A program made the translations under genes and the position numbers. A stretch of DNA of 64,000 bases. Source: an uncultured Gammaproteobacteria bacterium (GTDB taxonomy: Bacteria > Pseudomonadota > Gammaproteobacteria > UBA6429 > Thiohalophilaceae). Below are positions 44,002 through 54,665 of this stretch, piece after piece. The notes beneath the pieces were generated by a model. That model made no database searches. It was not told where the DNA came from and saw nothing but the letters and a program-made list of their open reading frames with translations. Positions within the stretch are counted from its first letter, which is position 1, and each line of letters starts with the position of its first letter. The stretch lies in assembly GCA_913064945.1 (NCBI GenBank), contig CAJYAN010000009.1, positions 1 through 64,000 of the forward strand. Reading direction: 5' to 3'.

Positions 44002-46407
44002 TTAACGTGGACGTTGCGTCTTCGAGCCTTTTTTCTTGGCTGTCTTTTTCCTGGTTGACTTCTTCTTACTTGTCTTCTTTTTAGTGGCCTGTTGTTCGCC
44101 GGTCTTCTTGCCGGTAGAAGTGCTTTTGGAACGGCGCCGTTTAGCATCACGTTTTTTCTTTTGCTTCTTGCCCGGTGTTGTAGGCTGACCAGAACGATTC
44201 CGGTGGGCGGCCGTTTCAATACTAAGTTCTGGCTGCTCATCCGCTAGAATAAAATCGATTTTGCGATCGTCGAGATCAACACGTGCGACCCTGATACGAA
44301 TGACATCACCCAGGCGATAGACCTGGCCACTATCCTCTCCCACCAGTAAATGTGCGACCGGGTCAAAGTGATAGTAATCATTCTTCAAGGCGGTAATGTG
44401 CACCAGGCCTTCCACATAAATATCCTGCAACTCGACGAACAAGCCAAAACCGAGGACACTATTAATAATACCGTCGTAGTCAGTACCCACTTTGTCGAGC
44501 ATGAATTCACATTTTAACCAGTCCACTGCATCACGCGTGGCTTCGTCGGCACGACGCTCCGTCATGGAACAATGTTCACCCATAGCGGCCATATCACCTT
44601 CGCTGTAGCGAAAATCATCCGCTGTACCGCCACTAATCAAATGGCGAATGGCTCGATGCACCAGCAGGTCGGGATAACGACGTATGGGTGAAGTAAAGTG
44701 GGCGTACGCCGTATAGGCCAGGCCAAAGTGACCGACATTATCCGGGCTGTAGACCGCCTGTTTCATGCTACGCAGCATGACCGTCTGAATGAGATGGGCG
44801 TCGGGACGTTCGCCCAGGGATTCCAGCAGTTTGGCGTACTGGCGCGGCTCCGGCTCGTCACCTCCCCCCAGGGTCAGTCCAAACTCGGTTAGAAACAGGC
44901 GCAGGTCGGCCAGTTTTTCGACGCCGGGTTTTTCATGGATTCGGAACAGCGCCGGGATTTCATTTTCTAGCAAATATTGAGCTGCCGAAACGTTCGCCAT
45001 CAACATGCACTCTTCAATCAATCGATGGGCATTGTTGCGCGTCACTGGCACAATACTTTCGATTTTGCGATCTTCGCCAAAGACAATGCGAGTCTCGGTC
45101 GAATCAAATTCAATCGCGCCACGCTGCACACGTGCCGCATGCAGGGTGTCAAACAGGGCATAGAGATTTTCCAGCGGCGTTATGAAATCTGCATATTGCT
45201 GCCGCAGTTCCTGGTCCCCCAGTTCAATCATCTGATGGACCTTGTTATACGTCAGCCGTGCATGTGAATGCATGACCGCCTCATAAAATTGATACTGCTT
45301 GAGTTTGCCCTGCTCACTAATCTGCATTTCACATACCATGCAGAGGCGATCGACCTCCGGCTTGAGTGAACACAGGCCATTGGAAATTACCTCGGGCAAC
45401 ATGGGAATGACGCGCTCAGGAAAATAGACCGAGGTCCCCCGCTCATGGGCGCTGGCGTCCAGCGCCATGCCGGGTTTGATATAATGCGAGACATCGGCAA
45501 TGGCAACGATTAACCGCCATCCCTTGCCCTGAGGTTCACAATAAACAGCATCATCAAAGTCGCGGGCATCTTCGCCGTCAATGGTTACCAGTTTCAGGTG
45601 ACGAATATCAGTGCGCGCCTGTTTGTCGGCCTCGGCAACCTGTTCGGTGAATCTGGCGGCCTCGGCTTCGGCCTCAGGTGATAATTTCTGTGGTAGATCA
45701 TGACTGCGAATCGCAATATCAATTTCCATACCCGGGGCCATATGCTCACCGAGAATTTCTGCCACCCGCCCAATCGCCTGGCGGTACTTGCTGGGGTACT
45801 CCGTAATTTCCACCGTGACCATCTGGCCATGGGTTGCGCCGGCCTGTAACTCGACGGGGACCAGAATATCCTGAGTCAGGCGTTTGTTGTCCGGCGAGAC
45901 AAACCCAACGCCACCTTCAATAAACAGGCGACCGACCACCTGCTTCATGGCACGCTCAAGCACCTCGACCACCGCCGCTTCACGCCGGCCACGGCGATCG
46001 ATACCACTGACGTGGGCGACAATACGATCACCGTGCATCAGGGCGCGCATATCGCGCGCCATAATAAACAGGTCGTCGCCTCCCTCTTCCGGGACCAGAA
46101 AGCCAAAACCATCGGGGTGACCGATCACCCGGCCGCGAATCAGGTCCATTTTAGAGACCAGGCCATAACCGCCGCGACGGGTAAAGACCAGCTGGCCATC
46201 CCGTTCCATGGCACGCAGGCGTCGGCGCAGGGCCTCGATCTGGGTTTCACCTTCGATCTTGATCGCCGTGGCAATATCCTCACGGTTCATTGGGCCACTG
46301 CTCTTCTCCAGCACTTCCATAATGTATTCACGACTGGGAATGGGTGTTTCGTATTTACTTGCCTCACGCTCGGCGTGGGGGTCTTTGATATCGGATTTTT
46401 TACTCAT
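44002..46407 (-). CDS. rnr: Ribonuclease R
   Basis: 801 residues. In order: an N-terminal winged helix (about 25-95), two cold-shock domains, the RNB catalytic domain (IDGEDARDFDDAVYC, with the metal-binding aspartates), an S1 domain (about 640-725), and a basic tail from about residue 747 to the end made almost only of Lys, Arg, Ser, Thr and Gln. RNase R is the 3'-5' exonuclease for structured RNA and links to ribosome quality control. The basic tail is longer and more repetitive than I expect in E. coli. The gene heads the rnr-rlmB pair. Confidence 0.96.
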   Translation of the reverse strand: MSKKSDIKDPHAEREASKYETPIPSREYIMEVLEKSSGPMNREDIATAIKIEGETQIEALRRRLRAMERDGQLVFTRRGGYGLVSKMDLIRGRVIGHPDGFGFLVPEEGGDDLFIMARDMRALMHGDRIVAHVSGIDRRGRREAAVVEVLERAMKQVVGRLFIEGGVGFVSPDNKRLTQDILVPVELQAGATHGQMVTVEITEYPSKYRQAIGRVAEILGEHMAPGMEIDIAIRSHDLPQKLSPEAEAEAARFTEQVAEADKQARTDIRHLKLVTIDGEDARDFDDAVYCEPQGKGWRLIVAIADVSHYIKPGMALDASAHERGTSVYFPERVIPMLPEVISNGLCSLKPEVDRLCMVCEMQISEQGKLKQYQFYEAVMHSHARLTYNKVHQMIELGDQELRQQYADFITPLENLYALFDTLHAARVQRGAIEFDSTETRIVFGEDRKIESIVPVTRNNAHRLIEECMLMANVSAAQYLLENEIPALFRIHEKPGVEKLADLRLFLTEFGLTLGGGDEPEPRQYAKLLESLGERPDAHLIQTVMLRSMKQAVYSPDNVGHFGLAYTAYAHFTSPIRRYPDLLVHRAIRHLISGGTADDFRYSEGDMAAMGEHCSMTERRADEATRDAVDWLKCEFMLDKVGTDYDGIINSVLGFGLFVELQDIYVEGLVHITALKNDYYHFDPVAHLLVGEDSGQVYRLGDVIRIRVARVDLDDRKIDFILADEQPELSIETAAHRNRSGQPTTPGKKQKKKRDAKRRRSKSTSTGKKTGEQQATKKKTSKKKSTRKKTAKKKGSKTQRPR

Positions 46408-46459
46408 GGGATCCTTAACTTATTGGTCCATTGGTTATTTTTGCCACTCAGATGGTCGA

Positions 46460-46488
46460 TTGACAAGCTCGGCGAGTCTAGGTAAAGT
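46460..46488 (+). promoter_or_regulatory. Promoter of tRNA-Leu
   Basis: TTGACA (46460-46465), a 17-base spacer, then TAAAGT (46483-46488). A GC-rich stretch (TCGCCGCC) follows the -10, like the discriminator of stringently controlled stable-RNA promoters. The start point would be about 30 bases before the mature tRNA 5' end. Confidence 0.7.
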
Positions 46489-46524
46489 TCGCCGCCTTGA
46501 CTGTAGATACCTTCTACAGAGCAG

Positions 46525-46611
46525 GCCGAGGTGGTGAAATTGGTAGACACGCTAGCTTCAGGTGCTAGTGGGGGCAACCCCGTGGAGGTTCAAGTCCTCT
46601 CCTCGGCACCA
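46525..46611 (+). tRNA. tRNA-Leu (anticodon CAG)
   Basis: 87 bases, a class II tRNA with a long variable arm. Acceptor GCCGAGG/CCTCGGC, D-arm with TGGTAGACAC, anticodon stem CTAGC/GCTAG with loop TTCAGGT (anticodon CAG), variable arm TGGGGGCAACCCCG, T-loop TTCAAGT, discriminator A, encoded CCA. It has its own promoter and terminator, so it is a single-gene unit. Confidence 0.97.
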
Positions 46612-46616
46612 TTTTA

Positions 46617-46650
46617 AAATATCACTTTACACTCCAAGTGATATTTTTTA
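46617..46650 (+). terminator. Terminator of tRNA-Leu
   Basis: A perfect 11-bp stem (AAATATCACTT/AAGTGATATTT) with an 8-base loop, followed by a T-run, begins 6 bases after the tRNA end. Confidence 0.85.
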
Positions 46651-47146
46651 TTTTAAAAACAGCATTTTAGCATAAAATCGTTTTTTTACTAGCCTCATCA
46701 TTCACTCCCTGATAGACATCATTTAAGCCGACATGGTGCGTATCACTTAGATGTTCTCTCACGAATCGCCAGCAGAAATGATGCAGAATTCGGTATAGCT
46801 CATCACCGCCTGTCATACTTTAGCTGCCTCGATCTGTCACCGCCGGAAACCTTCCGCTTGACAATAGGCAACGCGACATAGCCGACTGCCTCACTCAACA
46901 AGCGACGCCCATTTATCATCACAGGGCACCATTGAAACAATGACGATGCAAACCAGACGATAGCTGGTTATAGTAAGTCAGCATTTATCACTCACGAATA
47001 AAGAACAGGTCGATAACACCGGGTAATGGCATCGACGCTGCAGATACTAGCTAGTTTGAACCAACGATTTCAATACGTCGCAAACGTTTGCCTGCATTAA
47101 CGACCCGGACAGATCGCCATCATCTCGATTAAAAGGGCCTGCATCC
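46651..47146. other. Intergenic stretch before mobB with no supported gene
   Basis: About 500 bases. Stop codons are frequent in all frames. I see no family, RNA fold, repeat or strong promoter; it presumably contains the mobB promoter near its right end. Confidence 0.55.
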
Positions 47147-47695
47147 ATGATTAAATTTTCTCTGCCACTGCTTGGCTTCTGTGCTTATAGTGGTACAGGT
47201 AAAACGACACTGCTAACAACGTTACTGCCTCTCCTCAAGACCCATGGGTTACGAGTTGGCATGGTGAAGCATGCACATCATCGGTTTGATATTGATTATC
47301 CAGGCAAAGACAGTTATGAATTACGCAAAGCCGGCGCACAACAAATGCTGGTCACCTCACGTCAGCGGATGGCGTTGATTGTCGAATCAAGTACGCAACA
47401 GGACGAACCCGTGCTGGAAGATGTTCTCACCATGCTCAGCCCCGCAACTCTGGACCTGGTCCTGGTTGAAGGCTTTAAACACGCGGCAATTCCCAAAATT
47501 GAGTTATACCGGCCAAGCCTGGGTAAACCGCTCATGTATCCCACCGACAACAATATTATTGCCATTGCCAGCGACACCCCATTGGAAATATCAGATCATC
47601 CAATTCGTCAATTCGATCTAAATCATGCAGAAGAAATAGCGCACTTTATTTTGCACAACTTCATGCAGGCTTCTGCACCTCAGACAATGCGTTAA
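47147..47695 (+). CDS. mobB: Molybdopterin-guanine dinucleotide adapter protein MobB
   Basis: 182 residues. MobB binds GTP and assists MobA in making the guanine dinucleotide form of the molybdenum cofactor. The P-loop is AYSGTGKTTLL; the next strand has VGMVKHAHHRFDIDYPGKDSYELRKAGA, the standard MobB signature; VLVEGFKHAAIPKIE follows. It is a single gene here, whereas mobA and moeA lie about 15 kb to the right. Confidence 0.94.
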   Translation: MIKFSLPLLGFCAYSGTGKTTLLTTLLPLLKTHGLRVGMVKHAHHRFDIDYPGKDSYELRKAGAQQMLVTSRQRMALIVESSTQQDEPVLEDVLTMLSPATLDLVLVEGFKHAAIPKIELYRPSLGKPLMYPTDNNIIAIASDTPLEISDHPIRQFDLNHAEEIAHFILHNFMQASAPQTMR

Positions 47696-47957
47696 ATCCT
47701 CGAGGCCAATGGGTCAGGGTATTTCGACGATCAAAGAGAAGTTCTCAGTAGACCCACAACCATCAGTTTTTTAATGTAAGTAAAACCGGCCATCAGGGCT
47801 CCCGCCTTCACACCGTGATGAACGGGGTAAATTGTATTGTCTCGAAGCTGAAGACTGTCCCAGCCTGAAGGTTGATAATCCTGTTCTGATTCGGTCCTTT
47901 GATTCATTATCTGTTCGGCACGAATGACTAAAAATTAAAATTACCGTTACAGCAACA
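47696..47957. other. Convergent intergenic region between mobB and purA
   Basis: About 260 bases between convergent genes; no open frame with protein-like content and no repeat seen before the purA terminator. Confidence 0.5.
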
Positions 47958-47985
47958 AAAAGCCCGCGACTTGTGGCGGGCTTTT
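47958..47985 (-). terminator. Rho-independent terminator of purA, possibly bidirectional
   Basis: A perfect 10-bp stem (AAAAGCCCGC/GCGGGCTTTT) with an 8-base loop, 26 bases past the purA stop. T-runs occur on both strands, so it may also stop mobB transcripts. Confidence 0.88.
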
Positions 47986-48010
47986 ATGTCTTTCTGATTA
48001 TTGCATAGCC

Positions 48011-49354
<1,344 letters not shown>

Positions 49355-50548
49355 TTATACGGCTTCAACTTGCCACTGACCATTACGATTCACCAACCGC
49401 TCATCGCACCCCATGTCAGTCGCCGTCTGTTTCTGTCCCGGCAAGCCACATATCACACGTTTGCCCTGTTCGCGTAGAGCGATAACTTTCTTGTGTAATT
49501 CAGCATCGTTACTCTCTGGCGCAAACACCGCCGTAACTGGCGCGGGCAGACAGAAACGACCTAACTGCATTAATTGTTTAAGGTCTGTCGAAAATCCAGT
49601 TGCCGGTCGTGCCCGGCCAAACACTTCACCAATATGATCATAGCGTCCCCCCAGGGCAATCGCCTGACCCTGACCCGGCAGGTAGGCGGCAAAAACTACG
49701 CCGGTATGATAGTTATATCCACGCAGCTCACCCAGGTCAAAGTGCAATTTTAGCGAAGGAATTTCCTCCTGGATTCGATCGGCAATAGTCACGAGCTGCT
49801 CCAGGGCCGCTAACACTGTCTTATCTGCCGTGGCAAAACACTCCCTCGCCTGTGATAAAATATCATGTCCGCCATGCAGGTCCGCGAGGGCTGTCAGCAT
49901 GTCCGCCATCTCTTTCGTCAGTTTCCACTTGGTAACCAGTGCCTGTAGTTCTGGCTTGGCCTTGCGTTGCAGGGCATCAAAAAACTGTTCTTCCTGTGCC
50001 TGATTCAAGCCCGCCTGCTGCACCAGGCAACGAAAAATTTCTACATGTCCGAGGTCAATATAGAGTTGTTCAATACCGCTGACCTTTAAGGTCTCCACCA
50101 GCAGTCGCAGGACTTCCAGATCACTCTCGATACTGGCATTGCCGTAGAGTTCGACACCAACCTGTAAAGGACTACGTGAACCGGCAAAGCCATCCGGGCG
50201 GGTATGTAGGACAGTACCGATATAACATAAACGCGTAGGTGACTCGCGGCGTAGCATGTGTGCATCAATGCGTGCTACCTGTGGCGTCATGTCGGCGCGA
50301 ACTCCCATCAGGCGACCGGTGAGCTGATCGGTCAGGGTAAAGGTTTGCAGTGCCAGGTCATGCCCCGTGCCGACAAGTAACGACTCCATGTATTCAATAA
50401 ACGGTGGCATCACCAGGTCATACCCCCAGCGATCATAAAGATCCAGCAGCACACGCCGCAGTGCTTCTATTTGCCGTGCCTGTGCAGGTAATACTTCGGC
50501 GATACCTTCCGGTAATAACCAGCGCTCATCGGTAGTTGTCGACATCAT
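49355..50548 (-). CDS. hisZ: ATP phosphoribosyltransferase regulatory subunit HisZ
   Basis: 397 residues, a catalytically inactive paralogue of histidyl-tRNA synthetase. WLLPEGIAEVLPAQARQIEALRR starts the class II-like core; VRADMTPQVARIDAH and ATGFSTDLKQLM are typical. HisZ partners with the short form of HisG in the first step of histidine synthesis; hisG is elsewhere. Its presence implies a short-type HisG. It lies between the DUF2065 gene and purA, a common order in this group. Confidence 0.94.
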   Translation of the reverse strand: MMSTTTDERWLLPEGIAEVLPAQARQIEALRRVLLDLYDRWGYDLVMPPFIEYMESLLVGTGHDLALQTFTLTDQLTGRLMGVRADMTPQVARIDAHMLRRESPTRLCYIGTVLHTRPDGFAGSRSPLQVGVELYGNASIESDLEVLRLLVETLKVSGIEQLYIDLGHVEIFRCLVQQAGLNQAQEEQFFDALQRKAKPELQALVTKWKLTKEMADMLTALADLHGGHDILSQARECFATADKTVLAALEQLVTIADRIQEEIPSLKLHFDLGELRGYNYHTGVVFAAYLPGQGQAIALGGRYDHIGEVFGRARPATGFSTDLKQLMQLGRFCLPAPVTAVFAPESNDAELHKKVIALREQGKRVICGLPGQKQTATDMGCDERLVNRNGQWQVEAV

Positions 50549-50574
50549 ATTCGGCTTGTTTACGTTATTAATTT

Positions 50575-50763
50575 TTAATTTTTCATCCAGTAAATCAGAC
50601 CGGCCCCGACCATCATCAGCGTCAAGCCCCAGCGACGAACCTGCTTATCATCAAGTTCCGTCAGCATGCGCATAGTGCGCTTAAAGCCCGGTGGGTTGAC
50701 CGTTGGTAAAAAACCTTCAATCACCAGCACCAGGGCTAACGCGAGTCCAAAATCACCTAACAT
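50575..50763 (-). CDS. DUF2065 (YjeT) small membrane protein
   Basis: 62 residues with two hydrophobic helices (FGLALALVLVIEGFLPTVNP and WGLTLMMVGAGLIYWM) flanking a charged loop. It matches the YjeT/DUF2065 family by size, content and position between hflC and purA/hisZ. Function unknown. It begins 21 bases after hflC. Confidence 0.85.
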   Translation of the reverse strand: MLGDFGLALALVLVIEGFLPTVNPPGFKRTMRMLTELDDKQVRRWGLTLMMVGAGLIYWMKN

Positions 50764-50784
50764 TATTAAACAGAGGTTTTCAGT

Positions 50785-51660
50785 TTACTTGGTACCAGGC
50801 TTGGATTTCTTAAAGTAACTGAAAAAATCCGAATCGGGTTCAAGCACCATGACATCGTTTTTACTGGAAAATGAATTACGATAGGCCTCAAGACTACGAT
50901 AGAACGAATAAAATTCCGGATTCTTTTTATATGCCTTGGCATAGATTTCTGATGCCTTGGCATCGCCATCACCCCGAATGGTCTGTGCCTGATCATACGC
51001 TTCCGCCAATAAAACGGTACGTTTGCGATCTGCTCCGGCACGGATTTTTTCTGCCGACTCTGCACCCTTTGAGCGCAAGTCCTTGGCAACGCGGGTACGC
51101 TCCGATGCCATACGACGGTAGACGGATTCGCTAATCTGCTTCTCATAGTCGATTCGTTTGATACGAACATCCACTATCGCAATACCGAATTCATGAACAC
51201 GCTCATTCAACACTTTGGTGCTGGCCCGCATAATTTCGCTACGTTCACCCGAGATGACTTCCTGTATGGTGCGATTACTAAACTCGGCACGCAGGTTGTC
51301 ATTAATGATCGTAAAAATACGTTCCTGCGCCGTACGTTCGCTGCCGGCCATGGTTTTGTAAAAGGTCAATGGATCATCAATTCGCCACTTCACAAAGAAG
51401 TCGACATTCACGTTCTTCTTTTCCTTGGTCAGGTAACGCGTTGGCAGGGCATCGAGCGTCAGGATGCGTCGATCAAATTTACGGATGTTATTGATAAACG
51501 GAACCTTCCAGTGTAATCCAGGCTTATAGTCCGCTTTGACAATTTCACCAAGACGGAACTTGATGGCATATTGGCGCTCATTGACGGTAAAGACTGACGA
51601 ATAGACCGCGATCGCGATCAACACCACAGCGATCAGTATGGGGAGTTTCTTGGGATTCAT
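50785..51660 (-). CDS. hflC: HflC, SPFH-domain regulator of FtsH
   Basis: 291 residues. One N-terminal transmembrane helix (LPILIAVVLIAIAVYSSVFTV), then a periplasmic SPFH/band 7 domain (ERQYAIKFRLGEIV) and a helical C-terminus with KDLRSKGAESAEKIRAGADRKRTVLLAEAY. HflC and HflK build a large cage around the FtsH protease in the inner membrane. The start immediately follows the hflK stop. Confidence 0.96.
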   Translation of the reverse strand: MNPKKLPILIAVVLIAIAVYSSVFTVNERQYAIKFRLGEIVKADYKPGLHWKVPFINNIRKFDRRILTLDALPTRYLTKEKKNVNVDFFVKWRIDDPLTFYKTMAGSERTAQERIFTIINDNLRAEFSNRTIQEVISGERSEIMRASTKVLNERVHEFGIAIVDVRIKRIDYEKQISESVYRRMASERTRVAKDLRSKGAESAEKIRAGADRKRTVLLAEAYDQAQTIRGDGDAKASEIYAKAYKKNPEFYSFYRSLEAYRNSFSSKNDVMVLEPDSDFFSYFKKSKPGTK

Positions 51661-52836
51661 TTAGCGTACCTCACGTTGGCGAAAGCGGTCACGCATATCA
51701 CTCTTTGTGGTTGAAGGCGTCGTAGTAGCCGAGTCGCCAGCATCCTGAGACTTTGGTTCATAGAGCGGAACACCTCGCGCACCTTTCGATGCACCCAGTT
51801 TATCTAGCGGTAGATAGATAAGGCTGTTGCCTTTCTTAACATCGACCATCACCTTATTGGTTTTCTCAAGCACAGACTCCATTGATTCCAGATAGAGGCG
51901 CTCGCGCGTCACTTTCGGGGCGCGTTCATATTCCTTCAGTATTTTGGTAAAACGATTGGTCTCACCACTCGCTCTGGCAACGACCTGGTCTCGATAGGCC
52001 GATGCCTCTTGCACCATGCGGGCTGCCTTACCTCGAGCCTTGGGCAGAATATCATTGGAATAGGCCTCGGCTTCGTTGATCTTGGTCTCCCGATCCTCAC
52101 GGGCCTTGATAACGTCATCAAAGGCGCCCTGCACCTGCTCCGGTGGCTGAGCATCCTGCATATTGAGATTGGTAACCAGAATACCGGTCTTATAACCATC
52201 CAGGATTTTCTGGATCAAGTGCTCGGTACGGGCAGCGACTTCTGGACGGCCCTCTTTGAGAACGAAGTCCATTTTGTTTTTACCGACAATTTCACGCATG
52301 GCGCTCTCTGTCGCCTGCACCAGTGTGGCGTCAGGATTACGTACATCAAAAAGGAAGTTCTTTGCATCTTTCACTTTATACTGGATGGTGAATTTCACAT
52401 CGACGATATTTTCGTCCTGTGTCAGCATGAGTGCTTCAGAGGCATTTCGTCCCAGGTTGACACTGCGCGAGCCTTCTACATCGACAATATCCACAGTCTG
52501 GATAAAACGCGGATACCAATGTGGACCCGGTTCGGTAATTTTATCAAAGGCCCCAAACTGCAGGATCACGCCTTGTTTACCTTCATCGACAATATAGATA
52601 CCGGACAGAAACCAGACGACGACAATCGCGATCGCGACCAGCCCTAAGCTAATCGAACCGGCCGAGCCCGAGCTACCACCAGTACCGTTGCCGCCGGGTT
52701 TACGGCCACCGAACATGCTGGAGATCTTGCCGCTGATCTTCTTGATCAATTCATCAAGGTCAGGGGGGCCCGCTTGATTATTGCGGTTACCCCAAGGGTC
52801 TTTGTTTCCAGAACCACCAGGTTCGTTCCAGGCCAT
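51661..52836 (-). CDS. hflK: HflK, SPFH-domain regulator of FtsH
   Basis: 391 residues from the ATG at 52836, which has GGAG seven bases upstream and the family start MAWNEPGGSGNKDPWG. A Gly/Asn-rich cytoplasmic N-terminus (about 1-70) precedes a transmembrane helix (about 71-95), the SPFH domain and a long helix (RGKAARMVQEASAYRDQVVARA). The C-terminal tail is polar. Partner of HflC. A longer upstream frame overlaps hflX and is rejected. Confidence 0.96.
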   Translation of the reverse strand: MAWNEPGGSGNKDPWGNRNNQAGPPDLDELIKKISGKISSMFGGRKPGGNGTGGSSGSAGSISLGLVAIAIVVVWFLSGIYIVDEGKQGVILQFGAFDKITEPGPHWYPRFIQTVDIVDVEGSRSVNLGRNASEALMLTQDENIVDVKFTIQYKVKDAKNFLFDVRNPDATLVQATESAMREIVGKNKMDFVLKEGRPEVAARTEHLIQKILDGYKTGILVTNLNMQDAQPPEQVQGAFDDVIKAREDRETKINEAEAYSNDILPKARGKAARMVQEASAYRDQVVARASGETNRFTKILKEYERAPKVTRERLYLESMESVLEKTNKVMVDVKKGNSLIYLPLDKLGASKGARGVPLYEPKSQDAGDSATTTPSTTKSDMRDRFRQREVR

Positions 52837-52891
52837 GTATTTACTCCATCGATTTACAATAATTTTCAGGGATTTAACCCGAATGGGGATT

Positions 52892-54214
52892 TTATGGGGC
52901 TTGGGCGGTGACCGCAAGGCAATCCTCATCGGATTCATGAATCGTAAACTGTGATATTTGTTGATGCTTCTCCAGTGCCAGCCAGGCCTGCTGGGGCAAT
53001 TCAACCTCCAGCAGCCAGTTTCCCTGACTGTCGGTGTCTTCGAACAGTATCTTCCCCACCTCAAACAACCTGGCTCGCAGTCGCCCTTCAGAAGGTGGCA
53101 GCGTCAGCCGGGCATGCACCTGCGTCTGGCCCAGTTGTTCCGCAATGACCTCAAGTAACTGCTCCAGCCCCTTACCTTCCTGGGCAGACAGCCATACCCG
53201 CCGCGGTCGGTCATCTGGATCACGTTCAATGCAGGCCTCGGCCTGTGGCAACCTATCAATCTTATTGAAAACTTCGATCATTGGTTGCTGATCCGCGCCT
53301 ATTTCATTCAGCACCACGTGTACCTGGTGAATATTGGCGTCACGACGTTCATCCGCCGCATCGACAACGTGCAATAACAGATCCGCCTCCTGGGTCTCCT
53401 GCAATGTTGAGCGGAAGGCCGCCACCAGGTCATGGGGCAGGTGACGAATAAATCCTACTGTATCGGCCAGAATAATCATTTGTCCATTAGGCAGTTCAAC
53501 CCTTCTCAGGGTAGGGTCTAACGTCGCAAACAGCTGATCCGCCGCCAATACCCCGGCCGCCGTTAAATTGTTAAACAATGTCGACTTGCCGGCATTCGTG
53601 TAGCCCACTAGTGAGACCGTGGGGATTTCAGCACGTCGTCTGCCGCGTCGCCCCTGCTCGCGTTGTTTTCGTACCTTGGCCAGGCGACGATTCAGTAACT
53701 TGATGCGCTCAGCAAGGAGTCGACGATCCGTCTCCAGCTGGGTTTCACCCGGGCCACGCAGACCAATCCCACCCTTTTGTCGTTCGAGATGGGTCCAGCC
53801 CCGCACCAGGCGTGTCGAGAGGTGTTGCAGCTGGGCCAGCTCGACTTGTAATTTGCCCTCATGGGTACGGGCACGCTGGGCGAAAATATCCAGAATCAGG
53901 CCCGTCCGGTCCAGTACCCGGCAGCCACAAAGCTTTTCCAGGTTACGCTCCTGAACCGGTGATAAGGCGTGGTTAAACAACACCACATCCGCCTCATGCT
54001 GCAGGACAAAATCGCGGATTTCTTCGGCTTTACCCGTGCCAACGAAATAGCCCGGGTCGGGTTTGTGACGTTTACCCGTAATGAAACCGGCGATTTCAAC
54101 ACCGGCAGAGTTAGCCAGATCGGTAAATTCCTGACGCTCTTCATGTTCGATAAAGGCATCAAAATCAATATGGACGAGAACGGCCAGTTCTCCGCCCTTG
54201 TGGCGTTCAAACAA
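52892..54214 (-). CDS. hflX: Ribosome-associated GTPase HflX
   Basis: 440 residues. The N-terminal HflX domain includes AGVEIAGFITGKRHKPDPGYFVGTGKAEE and GLILDIFAQRARTHEGKLQVELAQL. The G domain has GYTNAGKSTLFN (G1), DPTLRR (G2 region), DTVGFI (G3) and NKIDRL (G4). HflX splits stalled 70S ribosomes under stress. It lies between hfq and hflK. Confidence 0.97.
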   Translation of the reverse strand: MFERHKGGELAVLVHIDFDAFIEHEERQEFTDLANSAGVEIAGFITGKRHKPDPGYFVGTGKAEEIRDFVLQHEADVVLFNHALSPVQERNLEKLCGCRVLDRTGLILDIFAQRARTHEGKLQVELAQLQHLSTRLVRGWTHLERQKGGIGLRGPGETQLETDRRLLAERIKLLNRRLAKVRKQREQGRRGRRRAEIPTVSLVGYTNAGKSTLFNNLTAAGVLAADQLFATLDPTLRRVELPNGQMIILADTVGFIRHLPHDLVAAFRSTLQETQEADLLLHVVDAADERRDANIHQVHVVLNEIGADQQPMIEVFNKIDRLPQAEACIERDPDDRPRRVWLSAQEGKGLEQLLEVIAEQLGQTQVHARLTLPPSEGRLRARLFEVGKILFEDTDSQGNWLLEVELPQQAWLALEKHQQISQFTIHESDEDCLAVTAQAP

Positions 54215-54249
54215 TCACACACTCCTGCCGATCTCGGACCGGCATTAAG

Positions 54250-54498
54250 CTATAGATTTCCAGTGCCTTCTTCCACACCATTAATTGGCATCTTGACATT
54301 TCTAGCGGGGACAACGGTTGAGATCGCATGCTTGTAGACCATTTGGCTGACGCTATTGCGTAGCAGTACGACAAACTGATCAAACGATTCAATCTGGCCC
54401 TGCAATTTAATGCCATTGACCAAAAAAATAGAGACCGGAATACGTTCCTTGCGTAAAGCGTTTAAAAAAGGATCTTGTAATGCCTGCCCTTTTGCCAT
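54250..54498 (-). CDS. hfq: RNA chaperone Hfq
   Basis: 82 residues from the ATG at 54498; GGAG lies 9 bases upstream. An in-frame ATG five codons earlier contains that site and is rejected. Sm1 is [19 protein letters not shown] with the proximal-face QDPFL; Sm2 is YKHAIST. The C-terminal tail is short (about 15 residues after the Sm core). Hfq pairs small RNAs with mRNAs. It lies between miaA and hflX. Confidence 0.97.
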   Translation of the reverse strand: MAKGQALQDPFLNALRKERIPVSIFLVNGIKLQGQIESFDQFVVLLRNSVSQMVYKHAISTVVPARNVKMPINGVEEGTGNL

Positions 54499-54665
54499 TT
54501 TAAAATTCTCCATGTTTATATTGCCTTTTTATATTGTTAGCTGTTTTTACACATGGCTTTCTTATTATTAATTTTCAACAACATAAGCAAACATCAATCC
54601 GAAAAAAGCCCTACAAATAATAATGTCCCACGTGACTGTTTTGCTCAAACAAAGTCTAGCACATG

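Noticed and set aside
52837-53064. 76-codon N-terminal extension of hflK
   Set aside because: It overlaps the hflX coding end and precedes the conserved MAWNEPGG start, which has its own GGAG site.
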